Below, piece by piece: positions 12,049 through 26,965 of a stretch of 64,000 nt of DNA. A program made the translations under genes and the position numbers. The first letter of the stretch is position 1, and every line of letters begins with the position of its first letter. This DNA is from Dichetophora obliterata (taxonomy: Eukaryota; Arthropoda; Insecta; Diptera; Sciomyzidae). The notes under the pieces are model-generated. The model was given only the letters and a program-made list of their open reading frames with translations. It was not told the origin of the DNA and did not search any database. The stretch is from NCBI GenBank assembly GCA_963920525.1, contig OY986438.1, positions 216,993,396 to 217,057,395 of the forward strand. Direction: 5' to 3'.

Positions 12049-14713
12049 CTTGTGGGCAGTAGCTTAAGGAACATTTTGATGCATAAATCGTCCTTTTATG
12101 ATGTATGGTTTAGAAGTTATGGCTAAAAAATCAAAAAAATCGCAAAAAACCACGTCAAAAACTATGATTCATGTAAAAAATTTTAACTAAGATTCTTGAA
12201 AAAAAATCAAAATCCAGAAAAGTTTTTTCTGAATATGCAGTCTTGTGTATATATGTATTAGAAACAATTTGGTGTATAAATCGTCCTTGTAGGATGTATG
12301 GTTTGCGAGTTATGACGAAAAAAGCACATGTTTTTGGCCAGCTTCCACTCCAAAAAGTGTTCTACAACTCCTAACTACAAGAGATAGAGCAAACGGCATT
12401 TGGACAAAGGAGTATCCCTTCTTAAGGACGAGGACCTGGTGCTCATTTTAATGCATGAATCGTCCTTATCTGATATGTAGTTTTTATTTTAGAAAATAAA
12501 TAAAAAAAATAAAAATTGACAAAAAAGGGCACATGAAATTAACATGAAATCTAATTTTTAAAATTATTTTAAGGATACAGTCTTGTGGGCAGTAGCTTAA
12601 GGAACATTTTGATGCATAAATCGTCCTTTTATGATGTATGGTTTAGAAGTTATGGCTAAAAAATCAAAAAAATCGCAAAAAACCACGTCAAAAACTATGA
12701 TTCATGTAAAAAATTTTAACTAAGATTCTTGAAAAAAAATCAAATTCCAGAAAACTTTTTTCTGAATATGCAGTCTTGTGTATATATGTATTAGAAACAA
12801 TTTGGTGTATAAATCGTCCTTGTAGGATGTATGGTTTGGGAGTTATGACGAAAAAAGCACATGTTTTTGGCCAGCTTCCACTCCAAAAAGTGTTCTACAA
12901 CTCCTAACTACAAGAGATAGAGCAAACGGCATTTGGACAAAGGAGTATTCCTTCTTAAGGACGAGGACCTGGTGCTCATTTTAATGCATGAATCGTCCTT
13001 ATCTGGTATGTAGTTTTTATTTTAGAAAATAAATAAAAAAAATAAAAATTGACAAAAAAGGGCACATGAAATTAACATGAAATCTAATTTTTAAAATTAT
13101 TTTAAGGATACAGTCTTGTGGGCAGTAGCTTAAGGAACATTTTGATGCATAAATCGTCCTTTTATGATGTATGGTTTAGAAGTTATGGCTAAAAAATCAA
13201 AAATATCGCAAAAAACCACGTCAAAAACTATGATTCATGTAAAAAATTTTAACTAAGATTCTTGAAAAAAAATCACATTCCAGAAAACTTTTTTCCGAAT
13301 ATGCAGTCTTGTGTATATATGTATTAGAAACAATTTGGTGTATAAATCGTCCTTGTAGGATGTATGGTTTGCGAGTTATGACGGAAAAAGCACATGTTTT
13401 TGGCCAGCTTCCACTCCAAAAAGTGTTCTACATCTCCTAACTACAAGAGATAGAGCAAACGGCATTTGGACTAAGGAGTATCCCTTCTTAAGGACGAGGA
13501 CCTGGTGCTCATTTTAATGCATGAATCGTCCTTATCTGATATGTAGTTTTTATTTTAGAAAATAAATAAAAAAAATAAAAATTGACAAAAAAGGGCACAT
13601 GAAATTAACATGAAATCTAATTTTTAAAATTATTTTAAGGATACAGTCTTGTGAACAGTAGGTTAAGGAACATTTTGATGCATAAATCGTCCTTTTATGA
13701 TGTATGGTTTAGAAGTTATGGCTAAAAAATAAAAAAAATCGCAAAAAACCACGTCAAAAACTATGATTCATGTAAAAAATTTTAACTAAGATTCTTGAAA
13801 AAAAATCAAATTCCAGAAAACTTTTTTCTGAATATGCAGTCTTGTGTATATATGTATTAGAAACAATTTGGTGTATAAATCGTCCTTGTAGGATGTATGG
13901 TTTGGGAGTTATGACGAAAAAAGCACATGTTTTTGGCCAGCTTCCACTCCAAAAAGTGTTCTACAACTCCTAACTACAAGAGATAGAGCAAACGGCATTT
14001 GGACAAAGGAGTATCCCTTCTTAAGGACGAGGACCTGGTGCTCATTTTAATGCATGAATCGTCCTTATCTGGTATGTAGTTTTTATTTTAGAAAATAAAT
14101 AAAAAAAATAAAAATTGACAAAAAAGGGCACATGAAATTAACATGAAATCTAATTTTTAAAATTATTTTAAGGATACAGTCTTGTGGGCAGTAGCTTAAG
14201 GAACATTTTGATGCATAAATCGTCCTTTTATGATGTATGGTTTAGAAGTTATGGCTAAAAAATCAAAAAAATCGCAAAAAACCACGTCAAAAACTATGAT
14301 TCATGTAAAAAATTTTAACTAAGATTCTTGAAAAAAAATCACATTCCAGAAAACTTTTTTCCGAATATGCAGTCTTGTGTATATATGTATTAGAAACAAT
14401 TTGGTGTATAAATCGTCCTTGTAGGATGTATGGTTTGCGAGTTATGACGGAAAAAGCACATGTTTTTGGCCAGCTTCCACTCCAAAAAGTGTTCTACATC
14501 TCCTAACTACAAGAGATAGAGCAAACGGCATTTGGACTAAGGAGTATCCCTTCTTAAGGACGAGGACCTGGTGCTCATTTTAATGCATGAATCGTCCTTA
14601 TCTGATATGTAGTTTTTATTTTAGAAAATAAATAAAAAAAATAAAAATTGACAAAAAAGGGCACATGAAATTAACATGAAATCTAATTTTTAAAATTATT
14701 TTAAGGATACAGT

Positions 14714-14926
14714 CTTGTGGGCAGTAGCTTAAGGAACATTTTGATGCATAAATCGTCCTTTTATGATGTATGGTTTAGAAGTTATGGCTAAAAAATCAAA
14801 AAAATCGTTCTTATCTGATATGTAGTTTTTATTTTAGAAAATAAATAAAAAAAATAAAAATTGACAAAAAAGGGCACATGAAATTAACATGAAATCTAAT
14901 TTTTAAAATTATTTTAAGGATACAGT
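14714..14926 (+). repeat. 213-bp mini-unit, T allele
   Basis: Same 320-bp deletion and T allele. Here it follows a set 2 unit (CACATTCC, ACATCTCC) instead of a GAACAG unit, which suggests a unit was lost or exchanged between them. Confidence 0.94.
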
Positions 14927-16525
14927 CTTGTGGGCAGTAGCTTAAGGAACATTTTGATGCATAAGTCGTCATTTTATGATGTATGGTTTAGAAGTTATGG
15001 CTAAAAAATCAAAAAAATCGCAAAAAACCACGTCAAAAACTATGATTCATGTAAAAAATTTTAACTAAGATTCTTGAAAAAAAATCAAAATCCAGAAAAG
15101 TTTTTTCTGAATATGCAGTCTTGTGTATATATGTATTAGAAACAATTTGGTGTATAAATCGTCCTTGTAGGATGTATGGTTTGCGAGTTATGACGGAAAA
15201 AGCACATGTTTTTGGCCAGCTTCCACTCCAAAAAGTGTTCTACAACTCCTAACTACAAGAGATAGAGCAAACGGCATTTGGACAAAGGAGTATCCCTTCT
15301 TAAGGACGAGGACCTGGTGCTCATTTTAATGCATGAATCGTCCTTATCTGATATGTAGTTTTTATTTTAGAAAATAAATAAAAAAAATAAAAATTGACAA
15401 AAAAGGGCACATGAAATTAACATGAAATCTAATTTTTAAAATTATTTTAAGGATACAGTCTTGTGGGCAGTAGCTTAAGGAACATTTTGATGCATAAATC
15501 GTCCTTTTATGATGTATGGTTTAGAAGTTATGGCTAAAAAATCAAAAAAATCGCAAAAAACCACGTCAAAAACTATGATTCATGTAAAAAATTTTAACTA
15601 AGATTCTTGAAAAAAAATCAAAATCCAGAAAACTTTTTTCTGAATATGCAGTCTTGTGTATATATGTATTAGAAACAATTTGGTGTATAAATCGTCCTTG
15701 TAGGATGTATGGTTTGCGAGTTATGACGGAAAAAGCACATGTTTTTGGCCAGCTTCCACTCCAAAAAGTGTTCTACAACTCCTAACTACAAGAGATAGAG
15801 CAAACGGCATTTGGACAAAGGAGTATCCCTTCTTAAGGACGAGGACCTGGTGCTCATTTTAATGCATGAATCGTCCTTATCTGATATGTAGTTTTTATTT
15901 TAGAAAATAAATAAAAAAAATAAAAATTGACAAAAAAGGGCACATGAAATTAACATGAAATCTAATTTTTAAAATTATTTTAAGGATACAGTCTTGTGGG
16001 CAGTAGCTTAAGGAACATTTTGATGCATAAATCGTCCTTTTATGATGTATGGTTTAGAAGTTATGGCTAAAAAATCAAAAAAATCGCAAAAAACCACGTC
16101 AAAAACTATGATTCATGTAAAAAATTTTAACCAAGATTCTTGAAAAAAAATCAAAATCCAGAAAACTTTTTTCTGAATATGCAGTCTTGTGTATATATGT
16201 ATTAGAAACAATTTGGTGTATAAATCGTCCTTGTAGGATGTATGGTTTGCGAGTTATGACGGAAAAAGCACATGTTTTTGGCCAGCTTCCACTCCAAAAA
16301 GTGTTCTACAACTCCTAACTACAAGAGATAGAGCAAACGGCATTTGGACAAAGGAGTATCCCTTCTTAAGGACGAGGACCTGGTGCTCATTTTAATGCAT
16401 GAATCGTCCTTATCTGATATGTAGTTTTTATTTTAGAAAATAAATAAAAAAAATAAAAATTGACAAAAAAGGGCACATGAAATTAACATGAAATCTAATT
16501 TTTAAAATTATTTTAAGGATACAGT

Positions 16526-16956
16526 CTTGTGGGCAGTAGCTTAAGGAACATTTTGATGCATAAATCGTCCTTTTATGATGTATGGTTTAGAAGTTATGGC
16601 TAAAAAATCAAAAAAATCGCAAAAAACCACGTCAAAAACTATGATTCATGTAAAATCGTCCTTGTAGGATGTATGGTTTGCGAGTTATGACGGAAAAAGC
16701 ACATGTTTTTGGCCAGCTTCCACTCCAAAAAGTGTTCTACAACTCCTAACTACAAGAGATAGAGCAAACGGCATTTGGACAAAGGAGTATCCCTTCTTAA
16801 GGACGAGGACCTGGTGCTCATTTTAATGCATGAATCGTCCTTATCTGATATGTAGTTTTTATTTTAGAAAATAAATAAAAAAAATAAAAATTGACAAAAA
16901 ATGGCACATGAAATTAACATGAAATCTAATTTTTAAAATTATTTTAAGGATACAGT
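16526..16956 (+). repeat. Deleted unit of 431 bp (second copy)
   Basis: Has the same 102-bp A-to-B deletion junction (16655/16656) and the same TGGCAC change as the copy at 7461, which lies 9065 bp upstream. This shows copying of at least this unit over about 17 unit lengths. Confidence 0.95.
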
Positions 16957-19621
16957 CTTGTGGGCAGTAGCTTAAGGAACATTTTGATGCATAAATCGTC
17001 CTTTTATGATGTATGGTTTAGAAGTTATGGCTAAAAAATCAAAAAAATCGCAAAAAACCACGTCAAAAACTATGATTCATGTAAAAAATTTTAACTAAGA
17101 TTCTTGAAAAAAAATCAAAATCCAGAAAAGTTTTTTCTGAATATGCAGTCTTGTGTATATATGTATTAGAAACAATTTGGTGTATAAATCGTCCTTGTAG
17201 GATGTATGGTTTGCGAGTTATGACGGAAAAAGCACATGTTTTTGGCCAGCTTCCACTCCAAAAAGTGTTCTACAACTCCTAACTACAAGAGATAGAGCAA
17301 ACGGCATTTGGACAAAGGAGTATCCCTTCTTAAGGACGAGGACCTGGTGCTCATTTTAATGCATGAATCGTCCTTATCTGATATGTAGTTTTTATTTTAG
17401 AAAATAAATAAAAAAAATAAAAATTGACAAAAAAGGGCACATGAAATTAACATGAAATCTAATTTTTAAAATTATTTTAAGGATACAGTCTTGTGGGCAG
17501 TAGCTTAAGGAACATTTTGATGCATAAATCGTCCTTTTATGATGTATGGTTTAGAAGTTATGGCTAAAAAATCAAAAAAATCGCAAAAAACCACGTCAAA
17601 AACTATGATTCATGTAAAAAATTTTAACTAAGATTCTTGAAAAAAAATCAAAATCCAGAAAACTTTTTTCTGAATATGCAGTCTTGTGTATATATGTATT
17701 AGAAACAATTTGGTGTATAAATCGTCCTTGTAGGATGTATGGTTTGCGAGTTATGACGGAAAAAGCACATGTTTTTGGCCAGCTTCCACTCCAAAAAGTG
17801 TTCTACAACTCCTAACTACAAGAGATAGAGCAAACGGCATTTGGACAAAGGAGTATCCCTTCTTAAGGACGAGGACCTGGTGCTCATTTTAATGCATGAA
17901 TCGTCCTTATCTGATATGTAGTTTTTATTTTAGAAAATAAATAAAAAAAATAAAAATTGACAAAAAAGGGCACATGAAATTAACATGAAATCTAATTTTT
18001 AAAATTATTTTAAGGATACAGTCTTGTGGGCAGTAGCTTAAGGAACATTTTGATGCATAAATCGTCCTTTTATGATGTATGGTTTAGAAGTTATGGCTAA
18101 AAAATCAAAAAAATCGCAAAAAACCACGTCAAAAACTATGATTCATGTAAAAAATTTTAACTAAGATTCTTGAAAAAAAATCAAAATCCAGAAAACTTTT
18201 TTCTGAATATGCAGTCTTGTGTATATATGTATTAGAAACAATTTGGTGTATAAATCGTCCTTGTAGGATGTATGGTTTGCGAGTTATGACGGAAAAAGCA
18301 CATGTTTTTGGCCAGCTTCCACTCCAAAAAGTGTTCTACAACTCCTAACTACAAGAGATAGAGCAAACGGCATTTGGACAAAGGAGTATCCCTTCTTAAG
18401 GACGAGGACCTGGTGCTCATTTTAATGCATGAATCGTCCTTATCTGATATGTAGTTTTTATTTTAGAAAATAAATAAAAAAAATAAAAATTGACAAAAAA
18501 GGGCACATGAAATTAACATGAAATCTAATTTTTAAAATTATTTTAAGGATACAGTCTTGTGGGCAGTAGCTTAAGGAACATTTTGATGCATAAATCGTCC
18601 TTTTATGATGTATGGTTTAGAAGTTATGGCTAAAAAATCAAAAAAATCGCAAAAAACCACGTCAAAAACTATGATTCATGTAAAAAATTTTAACTAAGAT
18701 TCTTGAAAAAAAATCAAAATCCAGAAAACTTTTTTCTGAATATGCAGTCTTGTGTATATATGTATTAGAAACAATTTGGTGTATAAATCGTCCTTGTAGG
18801 ATGTATGGTTTGCGAGTTATGACGGAAAAAGCACATGTTTTTGGCCAGCTTCCACTCCAAAAAGTGTTCTACAACTCCTAACTACAAGAGATAGAGCAAA
18901 CGGCATTTGGACAAAGGAGTATCCCTTCTTAAGGACGAGGACCTGGTGCTCATTTTAATGCATGAATCGTCCTTATCTGATATGTAGTTTTTATTTTAGA
19001 AAATAAATAAAAAAAATAAAAATTGACAAAAAAGGGCACATGAAATTAACATGAAATCTAATTTTTAAAATTATTTTAAGGATACAGTCTTGTGGGCAGT
19101 AGCTTAAGGAACATTTTGATGCATAAATCGTCCTTTTATGATGTATGGTTTAGAAGTTATGGCTAAAAAATCAAAAAAATCGCAAAAAACCACGTCAAAA
19201 ACTATGATTCATGTAAAAAATTTTAACTAAGATTCTTGAAAAAAAATCACATTCCAGAAAACTTTTTTCTGAATATGCAGTCTTGTGTATATATGTATTA
19301 GAAACAATTTGGTGTATAAATCGTCCTTGTAGGATGTACAGTTTGCGAGTTATGACGGAAAAAGCACATGTTTTTGGCCAGCTTCCACTCCAAAAAGTGT
19401 TCTACAACTCCTAACTACAAGAGATAGAGCAAACGGCATTTGGACAAAGGAGTATCCCTTCTTAAGGACGAGGACCTGGTGCTCATTTTAATGCATGAAT
19501 CGTCCTTATCTGATATGTAGTTTTTATTTTAGAAAATAAATAAAAAAAATAAAAATTGACAAAAAAGGGCACATGAAATTAACATGAAATCTAATTTTTA
19601 AAATTATTTTAAGGATACAGT
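16957..19621 (+). repeat. Regular units 35-39
   Basis: Five full units start at 16957, 17490, 18023, 18556 and 19089. The first has the GAAAAG loop variant. The last has CACATTCC with an intact TTTTCTG stem arm and GTACAGTTTGCGAG in module B. The three between look identical to consensus by eye. No genes. Confidence 0.94.
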
Positions 19622-22600
19622 CTTGTGGGCAGTAGCTTAAGGAACATTTTGATGCATAAATCGTCCTTTTATGATGTATGGTTTAGAAGTTATGGCTAAA
19701 AAATCAAAAAAATCGCAAAAAACCACGTCAAAAACTATGATTCATGTAAAAAATTTTAACTAAGATTCTTGAAAAAAAATCACATTCCAGAAAACTTTTT
19801 TCCGAATATGCAGTCTTGTGTATATATGTATTAGAAACAATTTGGTGTATAAATCGTCCTTGTAGGATGTATGGTTTGCGAGTTATGACGGAAAAAGCAC
19901 ATGTTTTTGGCCAGCTTCCACTCCAAAAAGCGTTCTACATCTCCTAACTACAAGAGATAGAGCAAACGGCATTTGGACTAAGGAGTATCCCTTCTTAAGG
20001 ACGAGGACCTGGTGCTCATTTTAATGCATGAATCGTCCTTATCTGATATGTAGTTTTTATTTTAGAAAATAAATAAAAAAAATAAAAATTGACAAAAAAG
20101 GGCACATGAAATTAACATGAAATCTAATTTTTAAAATTATTTTAAGGATACAGTCTTGTGAACAGTAGCTTAAGGAACATTTTGATGCATAAATCGTCCT
20201 TTTATGATGTATGGTTTAGAAGTTATGGCTAAAAAATCAAAAAAATCGCAAAAAACCACGTCAAAAACTATGATTCATGTAAAAAATTTTAACTAAGATT
20301 CTTGAAAAAAAATCAAATTCCAGAAAACTTTTTTCTGAATATGCAGTCTTGTGTATATATGTATTAGAAACAATTTGGTGTATAAATCGTCCTTGTAGGA
20401 TGTATGGTTTGGGAGTTATGACGAAAAAAGCACATGTTTTTGGCCAGCTTCCACTCCAAAAAGTGTTCTACAACTCCTAACTACAAGAGATAGAGCAAAC
20501 GGCATTTGGACAAAGGAGTATCCCTTCTTAAGGACGAGGACCTGGTGCTCATTTTAATGCATGAATCGTCCTTATCTGGTATGTAGTTTTTATTTTAGAA
20601 AATAAATAAAAAAAATAAAAATTGACAAAAAAGGGCACATGAAATTAACATGAAATCTAATTTTTAAAATTATTTTAAGGATACAGTCTTGTGGGCAGTA
20701 GCTTAAGGAACATTTTGATGCATAAATCGTCCTTTTATGATGTATGGTTTAGAAGTTATGGCTAAAAAATAAAAAAAATCGCAAAAAACCACGTCAAAAA
20801 CTATGATTCATGTAAAAAATTTTAACTAAGATTCTTGAAAAAAAATCAAATTCCAGAAAACTTTTTTCTGAATATGCAGTCTTGTGTATATATGTATTAG
20901 AAACAATTTGGTGTATAAATCGTCCTTGTAGGATGTATGGTTTGGGAGTTATGACGAAAAAAGCACATGTTTTTGGCCAGCTTCCACTCCAAAAAGTGTT
21001 CTACAACTCCTAACTACAAGAGATAGAGCAAACGGCATTTGGACAAAGGAGTATTCCTTCTTAAGGACGAGGACCTGGTGCTCATTTTAATGCATGAATC
21101 GTCCTTATCTGGTATGTAGTTTTTATTTTAGAAAATAAATAAAAAAAATAAAAATTGACAAAAAAGGGCACATGAAATTAACATGAAATCTAATTTTTAA
21201 AATTATTTTAAGGATACAGTCTTGTGAACAGTAGCTTAAGGAACATTTTGATGCATAAATCGTCCTTTTATGATGTATGGTTTAGAAGTTATGGCTAAAA
21301 AATCAAAAAAATCGCAAAAAACCACGTCAAAAACTATGATTCATGTAAAAAATTTTAACTAAGATTCTTGAAAAAAAATCAAATTCCAGAAAACTTTTTT
21401 CTGAATATGCAGTCTTGTGTATATATGTATTAGAAACAATTTGGTGTATAAATCGTCCTTGTAGGATGTATGGTTTGGGAGTTATGACGAAAAAAGCACA
21501 TGTTTTTGGCCAGCTTCCACTCCAAAAAGTGTTCTACAACTCCTAACTACAAGAGATAGAGCAAACGGCATTTGGACAAAGGAGTATCCCTTCTTAAGGA
21601 CGAGGACCTGGTGCTCATTTTAATGCATGAATCGTCCTTATCTGGTATGTAGTTTTTATTTTAGAAAATAAATAAAAAAAATAAAAATTGACAAAAAAGG
21701 GCACATGAAATTAACATGAAATCTAATTTTTAAAATTATTTTAAGGATACAGTCTTGTGGGCAGTAGCTTAAGGAACATTTTGATGCATAAATCGTCCTT
21801 TTATGATGTATGGTTTAGAAGTTATGGCTAAAAAATCAAAAAAATCGCAAAAAACCACGTCAAAAACTATGATTCATGTAAAAAATTTTAACTAAGATTC
21901 TTGAAAAAAAATCACATTCCAGAAAACTTTTTCCGAATATGCAGTCTTGTGTATATATGTATTAGAAACAATTTGGTGTATAAATCGTCCTTGTAGGATG
22001 TATGGTTTGCGAGTTATGACGGAAAAAGCACATGTTTTTGGCCAGCTTCCACTCCAAAAAGTGTTCTACATCTCCTAACTACAAGAGATAGAGCAAACGG
22101 CATTTGGACTAAGGAGTATCCCTTCTTAAGGACGAGGACCTGGTGCTCATTTTAATGCATGAATCGTCCTTATCTGATATGTAGTTTTTATTTTAGAAAA
22201 TAAATAAAAAAAATAAAAATTGACAAAAAAGGGCACATGAAATTAACATGAAATCTAATTTTTAAAATTATTTTAAGGATACAGTCTTGTGAACAGTAGC
22301 TTAAGGAACATTTTGATGCATAAATCGTCCTTTTATGATGTATGGTTTAGAAGTTATGGCTAAAAAATCAAAAAAATCGCAAAAAACCACGTCAAAAACT
22401 ATGATTCATGTAAAAAATTTTAACTAAGATTCTTGAAAAAAAATCAAATTCCAGAAAACTTTTTTCTGAATATGCAGTCTTGTGTATATATGTATTAGAA
22501 ACAATTTGGTGTATAAATCGTCCTTGTAGGATGTATGGTTTGGGAGTTATGACGAAAAAAGCACATGTTTTTGGCCAGCTTCCACTCCAAAAAGTGTTCT

Positions 22601-22818
22601 ACAACTCCTAACTACAAGAGATAGAGCAAACGGCATTTGGACAAAGGAGTATCCCTTCTTAAGGACGAGGACCTGGTGCTCATTTTAATGCATGAATCGT
22701 CCTTATCTGGTATGTAGTTTTTATTTTAGAAAATAAATAAAAAAAATAAAAATTGACAAAAAAGGGCACATGAAATTAACATGAAATCTAATTTTTAAAA
22801 TTATTTTAAGGATACAGT

Positions 22819-23031
22819 CTTGTGGGCAGTAGCTTAAGGAACATTTTGATGCATAAATCGTCCTTTTATGATGTATGGTTTAGAAGTTATGGCTAAAAAA
22901 TCAAAAAAATCGTTCTTATCTGATATGTAGTTTTTATTTTAGAAAATAAATAAAAAAAATAAAAATTGACAAAAAAGGGCACATGAAATTAACATGAAAT
23001 CTAATTTTTAAAATTATTTTAAGGATACAGT
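22819..23031 (+). repeat. 213-bp mini-unit, T allele
   Basis: Same 320-bp deletion with AATCG at the junction and TCGTTCTT after it. Third member of the cassette 21754-23564. Confidence 0.95.
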
Positions 23032-25163
23032 CTTGTGGGCAGTAGCTTAAGGAACATTTTGATGCATAAATCGTCCTTTTATGATGTATGGTTTAGAAGT
23101 TATGGCTAAAAAATCAAAAAAATCGCAAAAAACCACGTCAAAAACTATGATTCATGTAAAAAATTTTAACTAAGATTCTTGAAAAAAAATCAAAATCCAG
23201 AAAAGTTTTTTCTGAATATGCAGTCTTGTGTATATATGTATTAGAAACAATTTGGTGTATAAATCGTCCTTGTAGGATGTATGGTTTGCGAGTTATGACG
23301 AAAAAAGCACATGTTTTTGGCCAGCTTCCACTCCAAAAAGTGTTCTACAACTCCTAACTACAAGAGATAGAGCAAACGGCATTTGGACAAAGGAGTATCC
23401 CTTCTTAAGGACGAGGACCTGGTGCTCATTTTAATGCATGAATCGTCCTTATCTGATATGTAGTTTTTATTTTAGAAAATAAATAAAAAAAATAAAAATT
23501 GACAAAAAAGGGCACATGAAATTAACATGAAATCTAATTTTTAAAATTATTTTAAGGATACAGTCTTGTGGGCAGTAGCTTAAGGAACATTTTGATGCAT
23601 AAATCGTCCTTTTATGATGTATGGTTTAGAAGTTATGGCTAAAAAATCAAAAAAATCGCAAAAAACCACGTCAAAAACTATGATTCATGTAAAAAATTTT
23701 AACTAAGATTCTTGAAAAAAAATCAAAATCCAGAAAACTTTTTTCTGAATATGCAGTCTTGTGTATATATGTATTAGAAACAATTTGGTGTATAAATCGT
23801 CCTTGTAGGATGTATGGTTTGCGAGTTATGACGGAAAAAGCACATGTTTTTGGCCAGCTTCCACTCCAAAAAGTGTTCTACAACTCCTAACTACAAGAGA
23901 TAGAGCAAACGGCATTTGGACAAAGGAGTATCCCTTCTTAAGGACGAGGACCTGGTGCTCATTTTAATGCATGAATCGTCCTTATCTGATATGTAGTTTT
24001 TATTTTAGAAAATAAATAAAAAAAATAAAAATTGACAAAAAAGGGCACATGAAATTAACATGAAATCTAATTTTTAAAATTATTTTAAGGATACAGTCTT
24101 GTGGGCAGTAGCTTAAGGAACATTTTGATGCATAAATCGTCCTTTTATGATGTATGGTTTAGAAGTTATGGCTAAAAAATCAAAAAAATCGCAAAAAACC
24201 ACGTCAAAAACTATGATTCATGTAAAAAATTTTAACTAAGATTCTTGAAAAAAAATCACATTCCAGAAAACTTTTTTCCGAATATGCAGTCTTGTGTATA
24301 TATGTATTAGAAACAATTTGGTGTATAAATCGTCCTTGTAGGATGTATGGTTTGCGAGTTATGACGGAAAAAGCACATGTTTTTGGCCAGCTTCCACTCC
24401 AAAAAGTGTTCTACATCTCCTAACTAAAAGAGATAGAGCAAACGGCATTTGGACTAAGGAGTATCCCTTCTTAAGGACGAGGACCTGGTGCTCATTTTAA
24501 TGCATGAATCGTCCTTATCTGATATGTAGTTTTTATTTTAGAAAATAAATAAAAAAAATAAAAATTGACAAAAAAGGGCACATGAAATTAACATGAAATC
24601 TAATTTTTAAAATTATTTTAAGGATACAGTCTTGTGAACAGTAGCTTAAGGAACATTTTGATGCATAAATCGTCCTTTTATGATGTATGGTTTAGAAGTT
24701 ATGGCTAAAAAATCAAAAAAATCGCAAAAAACCACGTCAAAAACTATGATTCATGTAAAAAATTGTAACTAAGATTCTTGAAAAAAAATCAAATTCCAGA
24801 AAACTTTTTTCTGAATATGCAGTCTTGTGTATATATGTATTAGAAACAATTTGGTGTATAAATCGTCCTTGTAGGATGTATGGTTTGCGAGTTATGACGG
24901 AAAAAGCACATGTTTTTGGCCAGCTTCCACTCCAAAAAGTGTTCTACAACTCCTAACTACAAGAGATAGAGCAAACGGCATTTGGACAAAGGAGTATCCC
25001 TTCTTAAGGACGAGGACCTGGTGCTCATTTTAATGCATGAATCGTCCTTATCTGGTATGTAGTTTTTATTTTAGAAAATAAATAAAAAAAATAAAAATTG
25101 ACAAAAAAGGGCACATGAAATTAACATGAAATCTAATTTTTAAAATTATTTTAAGGATACAGT

Positions 25164-25376
25164 CTTGTGGGCAGTAGCTTAAGGAACATTTTGATGCATA
25201 AATCGTCCTTTTATGATGTATGGTTTAGAAGTTATGGCTAAAAAATCAAAAAAATCGTTCTTATCTGATATGTAGTTTTTATTTTAGAAAATAAATAAAA
25301 AAAATAAAAATTGACAAAAAAGGGCACATGAAATTAACATGAAATCTAATTTTTAAAATTATTTTAAGGATACAGT
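25164..25376 (+). repeat. 213-bp mini-unit, T allele
   Basis: Same junction and T allele. Third member of the cassette 24098-25909. A matching copy lies 19080 bp downstream at 44244. Confidence 0.95.
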
Positions 25377-25909
25377 CTTGTGGGCAGTAGCTTAAGGAAC
25401 ATTTTGATGCATAAATCGTCCTTTTATGATGTATGGTTTAGAAGTTATGGCTAAAAAATCAAAAAAATCGCAAAAAACCACGTCAAAAACTATGATTCAT
25501 GTAAAAAATTTTAACTAAGATTCTTGAAAAAAAATCAAAATCCAGAAAAGTTTTTTCTGAATATGCAGTCTTGTGTATATATGTATTAGAAACAATTTGG
25601 TGTATAAATCGTCCTTGTAGGATGTATGGTTTGCGAGTTATGACGAAAAAAGCACATGTTTTTGGCCAGCTTCCACTCCAAAAAGTGTTCTACAACTCCT
25701 AACTACAAGAGATAGAGCAAACGGCATTTGGACAAAGGAGTATCCCTTCTTAAGGACGAGGACCTGGTGCTCATTTTAATGCATGAATCGTCCTTATCTG
25801 ATATGTAGTTTTTATTTTAGAAAATAAATAAAAAAAATAAAAATTGACAAAAAAGGGCACATGAAATTAACATGAAATCTAATTTTTAAAATTATTTTAA
25901 GGATACAGT

Positions 25910-26433
25910 CTTGTGGGCAGTAGCTTAAGGAACATTTTGATGCATAAATCGTCCTTTTATGATGTATGGTTTAGAAGTTATGGCTAAAAAATCGCAAAAA
26001 ACCACGTCAAAAACTATGATTCATGTAAAAAATTTTAACAAAGATTCTTGAAAAAAAATCAAAATCCAGAAAACTTTTTTCTGAATATGCAGTCTTGTGT
26101 ATATATGTATTAGAAACAATTTGGTGTATAAATCGTCCTTGTAGGATGTATGGTTTGCGAGTTATGACGGAAAAAGCACATGTTTTTGGCCAGCTTCCAC
26201 TCCAAAAAGTGTTCTACAACTCCTAACTACAAGAGATAGAGCAAACGGCATTTGGACAAAGGAGTATCCCTTCTTAAGGACGAGGACCTGGTGCTCATTT
26301 TAATGCATGAATCGTCCTTATCTGATATGTAGTTTTTATTTTAGAAAATAAATAAAAAAAATAAAAATTGACAAAAAAGGGCACATGAAATTAACATGAA
26401 ATCTAATTTTTAAAATTATTTTAAGGATACAGT
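25910..26433 (+). repeat. 524-bp unit with 9-bp A-tract deletion
   Basis: One A7TC block of the module A A-tract run is missing, so CTAAAAAATCGC is read where consensus has two A-tracts before CGC. The same deletion marks the units at 30802 and 47547, each followed by a GAACAG unit and a C-allele mini-unit. AAC is followed by AAAG here (TTTAACAAAG), a private change. Confidence 0.93.
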
Positions 26434-26965
26434 CTTGTGAACAGTAGCTTAAGGAACATTTTGATGCATAAATCGTCCTTTTATGATGTATGGTTTAGAA
26501 GTTATGGCTAAAAAATCAAAAAAATCGCAAAAAACCACGTCAAAAACTATGATTCATGTAAAAAATTTTAACTAAGATTCTTGAAAAAAAATCAAATTCC
26601 AGAAAACTTTTTTCTGAATATGCAGTCTTGTGTATATATGTATTAGAAACAATTTGGTGTATAAATCGTCCTTGTAGGATGTATGGTTTGGGAGTTATGA
26701 CGAAAAAAGCACATGTTTTTGGCCAGCTTCCACTCCAAAAAGTGTTCTACAACTCCTAACTACAAGAGATAGAGCAAACGGCATTTGGACAAAGGAGTAT
26801 CCCTTCTTAAGGACGAGGACCTGGTGCTCATTTTAATGCATGAATCGTCCTTATCTGATATGTAGTTTTTATTTTAGAAAATAAATAAAAAAAATAAAAA
26901 TTGACAAAAAGGGCACATGAAATTAACATGAAATCTAATTTTTAAAATTATTTTAAGGATACAGT

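Larger units (their letters stand above)
10557..16525 (+). repeat. Mosaic of marked units and mini-units, units 21-33
   Basis: Full units carry two linked sets of markers. Set 1 has GAACAG at the head, CAAATTCC, TTTGGGAG, GACGAAAAAAG and CTGGTATG (starts 10557, 11303, 13648). The unit at 12582 has the rest of set 1 but a GGGCAG head. Set 2 has CACATTCC, CCGAATATG, ACATCTCC and GGACTAAGG (starts 13115, 14181). Three 213-bp mini-units lie between them at 11090, 11836 and 14714. The units at 14927, 15460 and 15993 are closer to consensus. The arrangement looks like repeated unequal exchange of blocks. Confidence 0.92.
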
